Origin: Neelides folsomi
Taxonomy: Eukaryota > Arthropoda > Collembola > Neelipleona > Neelidae
Assembly (NCBI GenBank): GCA_034687125.1
Contig: JAQGBZ010000188.1
Coordinates: forward strand, 57,863-121,862
Reading direction: 5' to 3'
Length of the DNA: 64,000 bases
Shown: positions 12,061-23,900 of the stretch, in pieces
Position numbering within the stretch: position 1 is the first letter of the stretch
Layout: the number at the start of each line of letters is the position of its first letter
Notes under the pieces: model-generated
What the model was told of the DNA's origin: nothing
Database searches by the model: none
What the model saw: only the letters and a program-made list of their open reading frames with translations
Program-made: the position numbers and the translations under genes

Positions 12061-15000
12061 CTAAAAGTGATCAACGTAGAAAGTAAGAGAATTCGATCCT
12101 TCCAGCCGCTCCACATCGAAGTTCTCCCACTCTCCCGCATTCTTCGACTTGAGCGAGAGGTTGTGAGCATTCGCAGTGTCATGAGGCAGAGTGACCTCCA
12201 CAGGAACTTTGAATTTCAGGTCATTGGGGCCGAAGAGGACGACGGGGGACAGGAGCTTTTCCTCTCCCTCCAAAGGCACGACGTCGCCCTTTGGCTCCAC
12301 GACCTTGAAGAAGATTTCCGTTGGTCTCTTCAAAGCTCCTTTGGGAATCCGCAATGAAATTCCGCCATCTGCGAGTCGGCCGCCTTCGGAAGAGAAAACT
12401 CCCCTCGCCTCCCTTTGTGTCATTTGTATGAGAATTTTTTAAGTACATTTTTGTTCATCATCATCCCTGTTCATTTTTTTGTGGTTCAATCGGTCACCTA
12501 AACTTGGGCCTTTGGTAGAGCTCCATTGAACTCGAGTCCCCGAGCCCGGATGAGTTATTGCTGTTGCGGTAGCTCACGAAGGCTGACGACTCTTCGTGAT
12601 GGGCAATCTTCTGCGGTGTGGTGTGGACTTTGATGGGGACGTTCAAATAGTAGTTTCCCTCCCCGGTCGTCTTTGGCTTCGGCGGAGGAACGGGCTTCTG
12701 CTTGGCAGGCAACGGAGCCCTTCCGTTCGACTCGTGATGAGGAACGGACTTGTAAGGAGAGTTGTACATGGGCTGGGCTGTAGAGCGGGTAAATCTGTAA
12801 GGATCCGACTCGCCCCGGCCCAAGATGGAATTCATGGAGTAGTTGAAGGAGTCGCCGTTCATGTAGTTGCTCTCGCCGAACAGCCGCTCCGTCGCCGTCT
12901 TCGGTTTTTTGCTCCGGTCCACTTTGGGGGGATTGGTGAGCGGCGAGTCGGGTGGGGAATGAGCCAATGGAGGATTCTTCCGCGGGGTCTCAGGTGGCTT
13001 CAAACTCGTTACGAATCCGTACTTAGACTCTGGGCTTTTGGCAATTCGGGCTGGGAAAATGTCCTGCCATAAGAAATAAATTCCTCATTATGTTTATATG
13101 CAGAGAGGGGGGAATTATTATTAGGGCTTGATGGGAATCTCCTTCTTGCCTGTTTGTATCCAGTCACGGAATAAGGAGGCGGAGCGGTGTAATTTGGAAG
13201 TTGGACGGAGTCCTGGTCGTTGTGCATTGAGGCCTGCGGGTCTGCTCCGTTCTCGAGGTCGGATTGATCAGGCGAGGAAGCATAGGAATAACGAGAAGAG
13301 GAGACCATGGGGAAGATCAAATCCTCTCCCGCCTCTTCTTGCTGACAATTCACAAATGAGACACATAAACATACATAAAATATAGACCATCAACAAAACC
13401 ACAAAATGTACAAACATTGCAAAAAGCAAACAGCTAATCAATAGAAAGGAACCAACTCCCACTGTATTAAAAAACACCAAAATGAGCCCAAAGTACACAA
13501 ACTTGAGAGGAAATGCAATATGCACCCAAAGGAGTGCCAATTTTGTGTAAAAGAAATTAAATAAAGTACCTTGTTGTTGTTCTCGCTCGCCCACACTGTC
13601 TTGGCTTGTTCTCTGTCGATGGTCTCCCGGAGTTTCCTGTACCAGGAGTCGGGTGAAGGAACGGGGAGAATGGAAGTGAAAAGATGAGAATGGTTGTTCT
13701 CAAGCTTTTCTGCCTCGTCCACTAATTTCCTTGAAGATTTACGAAGAAGGGAATGCCCGCCTTTTCCAAGTACACTGGCCCGAATTTCCTTTGCTACGGA
13801 TTTCTCAACTTTGAGAAAAACGACAATTGGATGGAGTCCATGAAGACTCAGCTTCTCCACCGCCTTTTTAATCAATTAATGAGCTGTCATTAACTTCATG
13901 TCCCAAACTTTTATTACTAATTGCCTTTTAATGGCCCTCATAAACCATAAAAGAGACACTAAACGAGATTTTTGTTACCTGTGGATTAACATCCAGAAGC
14001 GCATGGCGATTTTTGATTTCTTTGATTTCTCGGACCTTCAACACGCGAGATTCCATTGCTACGAATTTATCTCCAAAGTCCCTTAGAAGCCTTTCGCGTC
14101 CAACATCTGCCACTGCTCCAAATAAAACGACAGGTCGAAGGAAGCCAATTCCTTTCAGAGTAACTCGCTCATACTATAAAACCCATATAGCATTAAACTC
14201 TCGTCCCTCGACTTAAAACCTGGTTTAAATGTAGCTACTTGTAAATAATTAAGAAATTACAGCAGGGAATTTAGCCGGAGCATCTTCAATGTCTGATTCA
14301 ACCCTACGCCTTTGACTTCCTCGTCGTCGGCGAAAGATGGAATTTGATCTCTCGGCTTGTTTGTGCTCATTGAAATGAAGAGTGGCCAGTTCCTCGGCCC
14401 TTGCCTTATTAGGAATGATGGCTCTTGTCCCGTTTGGAAGGAGAACTTGCCATGCACCGACGGTCCCGTTCCAAAGAGTGTCCACAACATTGAAGACGGT
14501 TTTGCTCCGGAAAGGCAATTCATTCTTTTTAGGGGACTCATAGTGGAAGTGAGTCATGATGTAGAAGCTATCGCCCAAGTTTTGTCTCATCACGACCTCG
14601 TACTCCTCCGGCCTGAATTCCACTCGTAGTTCAATCTGGGAGATGGAAAGGAGGAGGAGCACGGCTTCCTCCCTCGTCGACCCGCCCAAGTCGACATGGT
14701 TGACCTTTAGGATCTTGTCTCCCGGCTGCAACCCTTGAGCCTACAATTAAATGGTGATGAGGGGCCGAGCTTTGAAGGAGTGTTTTGGAATAGTGGGTCG
14801 GCCTAGAGCCATTCAACATAATTTGTGCATGGTAATGAGACAATGATTGCAAGTCGTATACCTCGGCAGGTGAGCCTGGTTGAATAGCAGCCACAAAGAT
14901 CCCGACTTCGTTGCCTCCTGCAAAGGGAAACCAAATTTTGCAAAGCGAATTGAAATGACTCAATAATGAGTTCTTTTGGTGGTCGTTTAGGTGTGATAAT

Positions 15001-18000
15001 AATAATATGAGATTTTTCCCTTCGACCATCCCTTGCGTAATCCTGTGACTAATCTCATGCCCATTCTCTCACCCAATTGATGCCAAATATTTCCCAATGA
15101 CCCTACTTTGTCACATTAGAGATGCTGCAAAAACAAATCCTACCTGCGAGCCGAATCCCCACGGACCCTTCTTTGTGGAACGAGACGGTCCGAGGCTCCG
15201 ATCGGAAGTAGATGCCCTCATGGGAGTAGCCCAGACTCTTCATGGACGGCTCAGGAAATCCATTAAGTCCCTTTTGAAACTTTGGACTCCCGATCCCGTT
15301 CACGGATCCGAGCGAATGGGTCGAATGGGTTTCGACTTCTTCTCGTGGCGGGGGCGGCCGTGGCGGGGCAGGTGACGCGGGATCCTCAAAGCTCCGACTT
15401 TTGAATAAATTGTTCTTTTCTGAAGAGCCGCCAACAAACCTTGGCGGGGGATTTGGCCCATTCGTCGCCCCGCGAGTCGGTGGCTGAACGTACAAATTCT
15501 GACTAGAATAATTGTTCCCGCTCGCATCTCCGAAATCCTCATTCCGAACTGGCTGTGGTTGAACATTGTTGGATGTGGAGGTGGTCGGAACAGGGCCATT
15601 GTTATTATTATTTCCTCGCTTGTCCCTACGGATCAAAAGGCTGAGTCGGTCCTTGGACCCATCCACCAACTTGCGGGCTTCTTTCAAACTCAGACCCTCA
15701 CAACTGTTCCCGTTGATTTTGAGAATGACGTCTCCTTCGGCCAACTGACTCTCCAACGCCCTGCTCCCAACCTCTTTGATGTAGATCTTGCATCCTAGCT
15801 GGAACCCATAGTCTGGAAAAAGAAACTCCCCTTTCAACGGCTGCACTTGATGAGGACCATCATCATCACATGGGAATTATTTTACCATCTTTCTTCTTCC
15901 CCTTTGACAGGGAAACTCGGAAAGTGGAGGTTTCGGGGCTGAGGACGACTCTCCGCTTCACGACGAGTTGTACATTTGGCCCACTATCCCTCAACACCTG
16001 AACAGCCGTCGCATACTGGGAGAGAGAAAAGGTGAGTTTTATTTGCCGTTCGCCTAGTTTTCGCATAGAGCTGTCAAATGAGTTTATGGGCTTAATTACC
16101 TCCACATTTTCGAGGGAAATCCCATTGGCAGAGAGAATCCGATCGTTCACCCTAATGAAAGAAACGGCTTGTTAAATCTATCATTATCATGCGAACGGAC
16201 GAAGGAGGGATTAAGAATCTCCCCATAATACCAATGCAATGCTACAATGGTGTATATACAAGTGTGTATAGTTGGATTGAATGAATGCTATAATTGTATA
16301 AGAAAGGAATGATGTGAGAAAAGGGGGAAGTTGAGACTCGTTTTTACTGTAATTTTCCCTCGGCTGGGCCCGCTTTGAGCACGTCCGAGATGGCAATGGC
16401 GGGGTCTCCGTTGGCAAAGTGTGGATTGTCTCGTCCACCGGAGACGGCGATTCCGTAGCCGTAGCCTGCATGAATTATTAATTTAAATAAAAAAATCCTT
16501 GTCATCCACCCGTCGCATGGTTGTTGGTAAGATAAAGGAGCAAACCTGGGACGCGGGTCAAGTTCACGCTGTGGTACTCCCAAGAGACGCGGTCCGGGCC
16601 CTGGAATCCATCATTTATTCCATTATATTCAAATGATAGGAAGGGGAGGAAAAAACTCATTTTGATCCAAAGGGCGTCTCGTGAAACTCTGTATCAAAGA
16701 CTACCAGTTTTGATGCTCGTGGCCTTGACTCTCCTTCACTTCTCATTTCACCTCCACGACATGATGGGGAAAAGGAATTGTGTGCCGCTTCCCTTGCGGG
16801 CGGGGACGAAATCTAGTTGTGGGGACTTTGGGCTCGAGATGAACTCGATTCTCTGATGGATTGACACACTTTTCAAGATCCACTCTGCCCATCTCACCAT
16901 TTATGAGACTGAGTCGTGTGTGAGTGTGTGAGGGTCGGTAATTGCCCTCACGACGTCTCGTGTCCAAGGAGAGTGTGAATGAAAGGAGTGACCTGATGAT
17001 TCGAGAGTTGGAGAGAGTCGTCGGGGTGTTCCTCTCGGACGTCCGGCATTTCGGAGGATCGTCAGGACATGGCTGACCTTCAGAGGAGTCAGGAGAGAAC
17101 TGAACAAATTCCAGCCGTGGAGGTAGGAGGCAAAAAGCTTCAAAGCCCTGGGGCGGATCTCCAACAACTACTACTTTACTTCTAACTAACTGCGGGTCGG
17201 GACTTTATCTTCCCTCGACGCAGTTTAATGCACATTACCAGTTTGCCCAATCTGAGGGAGATTATGACAAACATTCCATTAACTCTGGTATAAGCCTTCT
17301 ACAACCGGGGTGACGTGATGATGGATATGCGAAACTCCTCAAGAAGGACCAGATAAATCTTGAGAGAGACAAAGAGGGCAAAAGTAATACGTTGGGATGG
17401 AGGTGGAAGAGAGAGTGGTGAGTTTTTTTGTCCCTTCGCCCAGAGGCCATGGGAGCCCCATTCCTCAACCCATCCCTTGTTGGTATTTACAGAAGACCTC
17501 ACTTTGTACCTTCCCGCTTACGCGTTTCCTCCCGGGACTCCCCCGTCCATGACCCCGGCGCTGGACCTTTTTTCGCCGACCGAAAGAGAGGAGATTCATC
17601 CTCCGAGGGATTCCACAAACTGACGCCCCTTTCAAATATTCATCAAATCTGACGTTATGAGTTTAGGAGGGCGAGTGATGTGGACCAGGCGAGGAAATCG
17701 AGATGCGGAATGTCAACCTGATCTCTTTTGCTCCGGCCAGATGCAAATATTAATTTGGAGCGTGGATGAGATAATGGGAGTGTTTACATCAGAGATGAGA
17801 AATAGATTTCCCCCTTTCACTCAACAGAGCTCCTCTCAAAGCCTTGGAATTATTAAAGGCTCTCCAACAATAGGAATAAAAGAGGGATAATACTACGAGT
17901 AATAATATTTGAGAAATAGTTCATTGTCGATCCCATTACGTTTGCCAATTTGCAGTGGTGAAAGTGAGGCTGAAACACTTTTTTATCTTCTCATGGAGAT

Positions 18001-18492
18001 TATCCCTGGGACCATCCACACCATTTGAATGACTCTTTTAAACTTGACTCACTTACTCCATTGCAATAATTACAAAAAGTAATAAGAATCCGATGAGGAC
18101 AGAAAAACTCTAACGGCCTTTGTTTCTTCCTACGGTTACCAACGGCCAAATGGACCAATAATAAGTAAATAATAATTTAAAAAGCTGACCTCGACGACGG
18201 GCTCAAACTGCGGCTCCTGTAACAGAGTCACTCCGATGAGATTGCTATTCGTCCCGTACACACTCCCCGAATAGAAGTTCTCCAGGGACTGGGAGTTGTC
18301 CCGCTTGTGGAGGGTCGTGAGGACCTCTGACTCGAGATCGAGGGCCACTGGGCTCGTCATCATCGTCGGCCCACACGTGTTGTGCGACGAGGACCTGGAG
18401 TGCATTCCAAGATGTTGGCCACTCTGTCTGAGACTCCTTCTGAGCAGCTCCCTCTCTCCATCCGTCTTCTCCAAAGATCTCCAATTCTCCAT
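12061..18492 (-). CDS. Zonula occludens protein (ZO-1/Polychaetoid), MAGUK scaffold
   Basis: Thirteen exons, first 18492-18190, last 12412-12061, join in phase to about 1147 residues. In order: N-terminal tail; PDZ1 ('[16 protein letters not shown]', '[15 protein letters not shown]'); PDZ2 ('[14 protein letters not shown]', '[10 protein letters not shown]'); a proline-rich linker; PDZ3 ('[18 protein letters not shown]', '[12 protein letters not shown]'); SH3 ('[19 protein letters not shown]'); catalytically dead guanylate kinase ('[18 protein letters not shown]'); a proline/serine-rich tail; and a terminal ZU5 domain ('[17 protein letters not shown]'). This is the complete ZO order. It scaffolds septate/adherens-junction proteins to actin. 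PDZ1 is split by introns and its first exon is separated from exon 1 by a 1.6 kb intron. Start is the first in-frame Met after a stop. Confidence 0.95.
16601..18189 (-). other. Large first intron of the ZO gene
   Basis: This 1.6 kb interval separates ZO exon 1 from the first PDZ1 exon and is by far the longest intron of that gene. Several open frames of up to 90 codons occur but none has recognisable protein composition, splice support or homology. It could contain an alternative promoter or enhancer; nothing specific is visible. Confidence 0.5.
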
Positions 18493-18605
18493 ACAGCATC
18501 CATCCTTTCCCGAGGCCTAATTGTGGGACCATTGTCTCATCGTCGGCGGAATGAGTGGGAATGACAATGGGCTAAGGAGTGAATGAGCCGGGTGGTGTGT
18601 AGGGG

Positions 18606-18631
18606 AGCCGGGAGTCTACAGACTCCCGGCT
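18606..18631. promoter_or_regulatory. Perfect 12-bp inverted repeat in a divergent promoter region
   Basis: AGCCGGGAGTCT is followed after two bases (AC) by its exact reverse complement AGACTCCCGGCT. It lies between the divergent ZO (start 18492, -) and micropeptide (start 18853, +) genes, about 110 bp and 220 bp from their start codons. Position suggests a dimeric transcription-factor site or a 5' UTR hairpin of one of the two transcripts; the binding factor is unknown. Confidence 0.6.
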
Positions 18632-18852
18632 GAGCCAGGAATCCCTCCTCACTCCTTCTCCCAGAGTCTTCTCCGCATTTTCGGAATGAAAATCAATAGG
18701 TTTGCTGCAATGCCATGCCCGGGATCGGAGGCTTCCGCCGCAGTCTTACAGGTCCAATGCAGCAGTGATGAGGAACAATTTGTTGTTATTCAAGAGTATA
18801 CTAATTTAGGGTTTGGGTGTGTGGTGGAAGAAGCGAGCAAGCGGACAACACA

Positions 18853-19559
18853 ATGGTGAGTTTTCTCTCTGTTAAATCTCTCCATTTATCGGCATCACTG
18901 ACGTGAGTGGAGAATCTACCTGTAAGAGTATATAATAATAGTAGCCTGCGTTAAGAGAATGAAGCCTTAATGGACGTGTGTGGTGGCTGTTGTGTGTGTC
19001 GTCTCGTTCCGCACCTGGACATATTGGTGATGTTTAATAATACACATCCAAATGCACTGCGAGTGGAATGCGAAATATTGAACGTCGACTTAAAACTCGG
19101 CCGTCTCTTTTTTATTTATTTTATCGCTCCCATCATGCGAAACATGCGGCAAATAACACTCAAATTGGCAAACTGTGCATATTTGACTTACTTCACTCTC
19201 TTAAATGTATCAAATACCGGGCTTGATTCTCTTAACGCGTCTTTCTCTTTGGGATTGAGAGAGGAAATAATACAATATGATGGAAGCTTATGTATTTGTC
19301 ATGTTCTGTATGAATATTATACGCTTCGCTTCCTGCTATTTTTTATTTTTTGTTCCAAAGGTCCCAATAGAGAAATTGGAGACGTTCCTGGCTATCGTGT
19401 CTTTCTCGATCATAGGTGAGTGTGGATTTAATTTAATGGATGAAAAATGGTCATTTATTCACAGTCATGGTGGTCGTCTTTTGCATCCTCATCAACTGGC
19501 CCTCAACTCCCATCAACCCCGATGAGGACGTCGTGGGAGGAGAGAACAACAAGGAATAA
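18853..19559 (+). CDS. Single-pass membrane micropeptide (~50 aa) with a start-codon-only first exon
   Basis: Spliced from ATG alone (18853-18855, donor GTGAGT), 19361-19415 and 19465-19559. The product is about 50 residues: 'MVPIEKLETFLAIVSFSII', a hydrophobic helix continuing 'VMVVVFCILINW', and a polar tail 'PSTPINPDEDVVGGENNKE'. Splice sites are strong (donors GTGAGT twice; pyrimidine-rich acceptors) and phases agree. One transmembrane segment with a short N-terminal and acidic C-terminal tail. I do not recognise the family; small integral membrane proteins of this type occur in mitochondria and ER. AATAAATATA follows the stop, consistent with a poly(A) signal. Confidence 0.72.
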
Positions 19560-19788
19560 ATATATATGTGCCTTATATATCATTGAGTAATATACATAAA
19601 TAACAATAATAACCCAAGATTGTGTGCGTTTGTTATCATTAAAAGAAAATAGAAGACCAACAATTCCCCTTCAGTTCGATTTTTATTGTTAAATATATAT
19701 TGTTATGATATTACATTATTAATTATTATTATCAGAATATTTAATAACCGATCGAGTCTTTTTGTACAATAAACCGATTTGGTAAACA

Positions 19789-20599
19789 CTAGAGTCTCGT
19801 CCCTGGATTACGCGATCTGACGAAGTTTAAGAGTTCATCGCTATCTTCGCATACGAAGGGCTTCAAGTGGTGGCAGGCAACGTCGTGCCACTTGATTCCG
19901 TCATTATAAAAGCTATAATAAAACCCCATGAGTATCTCGCACACATTTACAATCAATATTCCTTAACATATTAATCAAAAGAGATTTCAAACTTACTTGT
20001 TGAGGATTGAAAGACAGGCCTCGTCGTTGCCCTGCATAATTAAAATTGAAAAGGGTGAGTATGGTGGATGGAAGGAGATTGGAGGGATTTCTTACCTGAG
20101 CAATTTCTCTGTTGTCGGGTTGTGCACGTCCGAAGCCTCCAGTGTGGGACCAATCTCCGTTGGCTCTGTTGTTTGAAGGTCCGATTCTGGCTCCTGAGCC
20201 GGACCAGAACCATCCGTTGACGAGATTTGGTTGAAGATCTGGACGGTTGCAGCCGCTAAAGTTGCACTTTCGGCCCGAGGTCCAGATGTACCTGACGCGC
20301 CCACGAGCGATCCTCTGCTTCACAAAGTCGTTTTCCGAGGGGGTTTCAATGGACACGGCGTCCATGCAATGTCTTCGGCAAATGTTCCGGGCATCGAGCC
20401 AGTCGACCTCGAGATTCCTGGTCGGGCCGTGTTCCCAGGAGAAGAAGTAGTTGTGGACGACCCCTCGAGGGTCTCGCCAGGAAGCGTGCCTCACACGATT
20501 CGCACAGGATCTCGGGTCCGGGAGTGCGAGTTGTCGCTGGGCAAAGACTCCGGCGAGGCAACACACAAACAACACGCCGATTGTCGTCTTCTGCACCAT
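19789..20599 (-). CDS. Secreted C-type lectin domain protein
   Basis: Exons 20599-20096, 20031-19997 and 19912-19789 join in phase to about 220 residues. The start gives a signal peptide 'MVQKTTIGVLFVCCLAGVFA'. The CTLD follows: 'CANRVRHASWRDP', 'YFFSWEH', 'VDWLDARNICRRHCMDAVSI', 'YIWTSGRKCNF', 'NGWFWSGSGARIG', 'NDEACLSILNN' and 'WHDVACHHLKPFVCED'. The C-terminal cysteines and 'W-D-V-A-C' are typical. The loop has 'QPDNREIAQ', a variant of the EPN/QPD sugar-binding motif, so calcium-dependent galactose-type binding is possible but not assured. Likely a single-domain arthropod immune or matrix lectin. Confidence 0.9.
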
Positions 20600-20942
20600 C
20601 GCGAACTCCGAGGAGGAAGAACAAGCGCCGCTGTGTGCTCCGCTCTCGCTTTTATATCTTCAGGTCCTCCTCCCCTCCCACTGCTCTTCTCATGACCCAC
20701 AAGCCGACTTTCCTTGCCACTTACTTCAGAAGAAGATGTACCATAAGCGAGAGTGTTGGACTTCCTTCCTCTTCCTCGCTCACGTAAGGAGCCCAACTTT
20801 CAAATCCCACTTACCGAACAAGTTCAGCCTGCCCTTCCCAACAACTCAACAACCTACATTTTTAACATCTCCACTCTCGATAATAAGCAAAGGAGGACCA
20901 GATTCAACTCGGCTTTTATTTGTAACAACAACAACAATTCAT
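20600..20942 (-). other. Intergenic gap: FARP 3' UTR and lectin promoter
   Basis: A 343-bp gap between the FARP stop and the lectin start codon on the same strand. AATAAAAGCC on the minus strand at about 20912-20921 is the likely FARP poly(A) signal; the remainder must hold the lectin promoter. No further gene seen. Confidence 0.6.
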
Positions 20943-23900
20943 TCATCCATCTGAGAGGGTGCAGGCCGTGGAGAGACCCGACGTCCAACGCTCCAACCCG
21001 AACCGACTGTCTGTCCGGAACAAGTACACGTGGTTCTTGAAGACCAACTTGAACACGTTGTCCTTGCCTTCTTCCGGAGCTTCCTCCACGCGGTAGCCTA
21101 AAAGCGGCAGCGACGCCAAAGGTCCCTCGCTCCCCTCGCTGCTCTTGTAAAAGAACAAACAAGTCTGCACGAGCACCACGAACAACTTTTGCCATCCTGA
21201 AGAGTTTTTGAACTTTCGCAAAAGATACCCGGCCCGGCCCACCTATAACATTCATCAAATTCATTCATAATAAAAAAATCCATTAATCATGAGAGTTGAA
21301 ACTCCATTTAAGGTCTCACTCTTAGAGCTGCACAAAGGGCAAGATGCGAACAGGTGACGGAGCGATGCCACTAATGAAATTGTAAACATTTTATTGAATC
21401 GTCGATGCTGTAAAATAAAAGTTTCCTTACGGTCACATGCAGCCTGCAAAACCACAAATAAAAAAATTCCTCCGTTAACCTCCATGAAAGATCCTCAGAT
21501 GGTTCAGTTGATTGTAAAATGTGTATGTGAAATGGCATTGCATTGAGACTTTTTTCTTCCACATTTCCATAATGTGCACTTTTGTGAATGGTCGCTATCA
21601 ACATTGCTCCATTTTCCCACAAAATGAGATGATAAAAATTATGTAAATGTGCAAGAAGCCCTCTCTGCATAACCACAAACACATTTATGTATGTTTGGAC
21701 ATGGGAAATTACGTGGAGTTGGCTCGATGGCTGACGACCGACGGTTCCCTTTCGCTTCCACCCAAAAGTTCCTCTGACGAACTAAAGTTCTGAGAAAGGA
21801 GAAAAACTATAAATTTATTGTTTTCTATTGTATGTGTGGTTTTAAAAGACGAATCATCACTCACGGTCGCAGAACGAGGCTGGGCGAGTTTTTCGCAAAT
21901 TTGGACTAGATCTCGTATCCACACATTCTTGTCCTACAATCAGATATTTGTTATATATTTTTTTCAGAGGGTGTGTGTGTGTGAGATTCGTGTGAGAGGA
22001 AAAGTATTTTCTTATCAATAATAACATTATTGCGAGCCTTGGTTCAAACACTCTCGCCCTTCATGGGAATGCTTTTATAATGTACAACTTATACTTTTAC
22101 TGTTCTTGAGACAATAATGATTGTATGTGCGTGTGGTTCTAACCTCTTGGCTCAAAGCTGCCAAAACCAGGACCTTTTCTTCGCTCGTTACAATGGAAAA
22201 TGAATGGGGAATCGCATTCGGGCCCATGGCCTCAAGTGGACCAAACTCATCGTCAAAATCCTTGTAGCTTTTCATTACCTTTTTGGGACAGAAAATCAAT
22301 CCATATTTATCACTTTTGAAACATTAGCCTGATATAAAGTACAAATACTTAAAATTATACACTATGAATGTTTTATCGAGAGAGTTGTTACAAACCTGGG
22401 CTCCATATAGGCGAACAATGCCATGAAGTCTAAAGCCCACTGCAGATGAAACTCGGGTCCCATACAACAAATAGTCTCGAAACTGCAGAATTCCAAATTT
22501 AATCAACGAATTTCCTCACATTTCTCCAAAATTGTCATCATATGTGAAACTCTGTGCATCATTGATTGCATCAACTTACGAGGAAAAATATCCTGCTTTG
22601 AAGTCCTCTCTTTTTGTTCAGCTTTAGGAGGATTCCTAATATAAACCCGTACGGTTAAGTCATGTAACATGTAATATATAGCAGAAAATGAATAAGTATA
22701 TGATGGGGGATATATTGTGGGAGGGAAAACCTTGTCTATAAAAAGTTCCCGGGTCTGATGGAGCTCCAGCCATTTCCCTTGAAACTTCATCCGCCTTGGC
22801 TTCGCTCTCCAACTCGTGTTCGAGGGGCAAGAGACGTTGGGAGAGCGGTCGCAGCGCTTGACCCAATCTTTTCCCCAAACTCGCCAACTGACTCTGTCCG
22901 CTATTTTCTAACACTGGAATTTGACATTTTCAATCTCATGTCTATAAATCCAATTCATGGTTTAATCTTGAAAAAAACTCACTGGGAATGACATCTCGAA
23001 CAAAGTAGTGGATTCTGTAGATTGGCCTCAGGGCCAAGGCACGGACGGGAATAAAATGGGTAAATTCCTCAGGAACTGAAAGGCATTAAAGGGAAACGTT
23101 TAGCATATGCGAATTTGATCGAGCCAAAAAAGAGAAGTTGCGCATCGTTTATCTCTCATGTAGCTCAATATGGTGTATAAGGAAGGAATGGGGAGCATAC
23201 CGGAAAAGAGTCGTCGGATTTCCGTTGGCTCAAATTTCCCAACTTGAACCTCCGCCTCGAAGGTTTTGGTTAGGACGGAAAAAATCTATTTCAAAAACAT
23301 GTGTGTGTGTGAGATTAAATTATGGAAATTATTTTAAACCTCGATTGCATGGCGGAGCTCAAAGAGTTCCTTCTTTGTTTCGAAAGAGGCAAGGGTTTTG
23401 AGGACGATCTTGTTGGGTAATTTTGGGTCGAGGAGGGCGAGATGGGCCGAGTAGACACGAAAATCTGTGATGACTTCTTTGGAAAGCCAGTAAATCCACT
23501 CGGGGTCTGTAAAGGAAATAAAGAAAATTTATGAAAAAAAAGAATTTCTTTCCATTGGCTTACCGACGAATCCAAAGAGTGAGCATAGTGTATTATTAAT
23601 TAGGGAAAAAGAAATTGATTAGTAAGAAAGAGAACAGTGTTTGAGAGAGAGCACAACAGAGATTTTATTAATTGGCACATATGATTATATAGAGTAAGAG
23701 TAGTAGTTCAGAAATAGCGGTCAAGCAGCCTTGGGTGATTGAACTGGCGATGTTGTTGTTGGTAAAAAGAGTTGTTGGTTTGAGGGTTGGGGTCGAATCC
23801 TTGCCAGGAGGAGTCGAGATAGTAAACGGCTGGAAGAATCACAAACTCAAATGATCCGCCCGTCAGAGACAACAAGAGAAAGGGACACGCGCACCCGCCC

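Noticed and set aside
15097-15375. + strand ORFs in the ZO gene region
   Set aside because: Antisense shadows of the long PDZ2-PDZ3 coding exon.
16016-16099. Open frame reading through between ZO exons 4 and 5
   Set aside because: It adds 28 residues into PDZ1; removing the 84-bp GT-AG interval restores [11 protein letters not shown] as in other ZO proteins.
23560-23645. Short 'LCSLFGFVD' exon before the DH exon of FARP
   Set aside because: It resembles vertebrate 'TLLFSNIDP' and ends in a good donor, but has an upstream in-frame stop and no AG acceptor for about 150 bp; kept only as a note in the findings.
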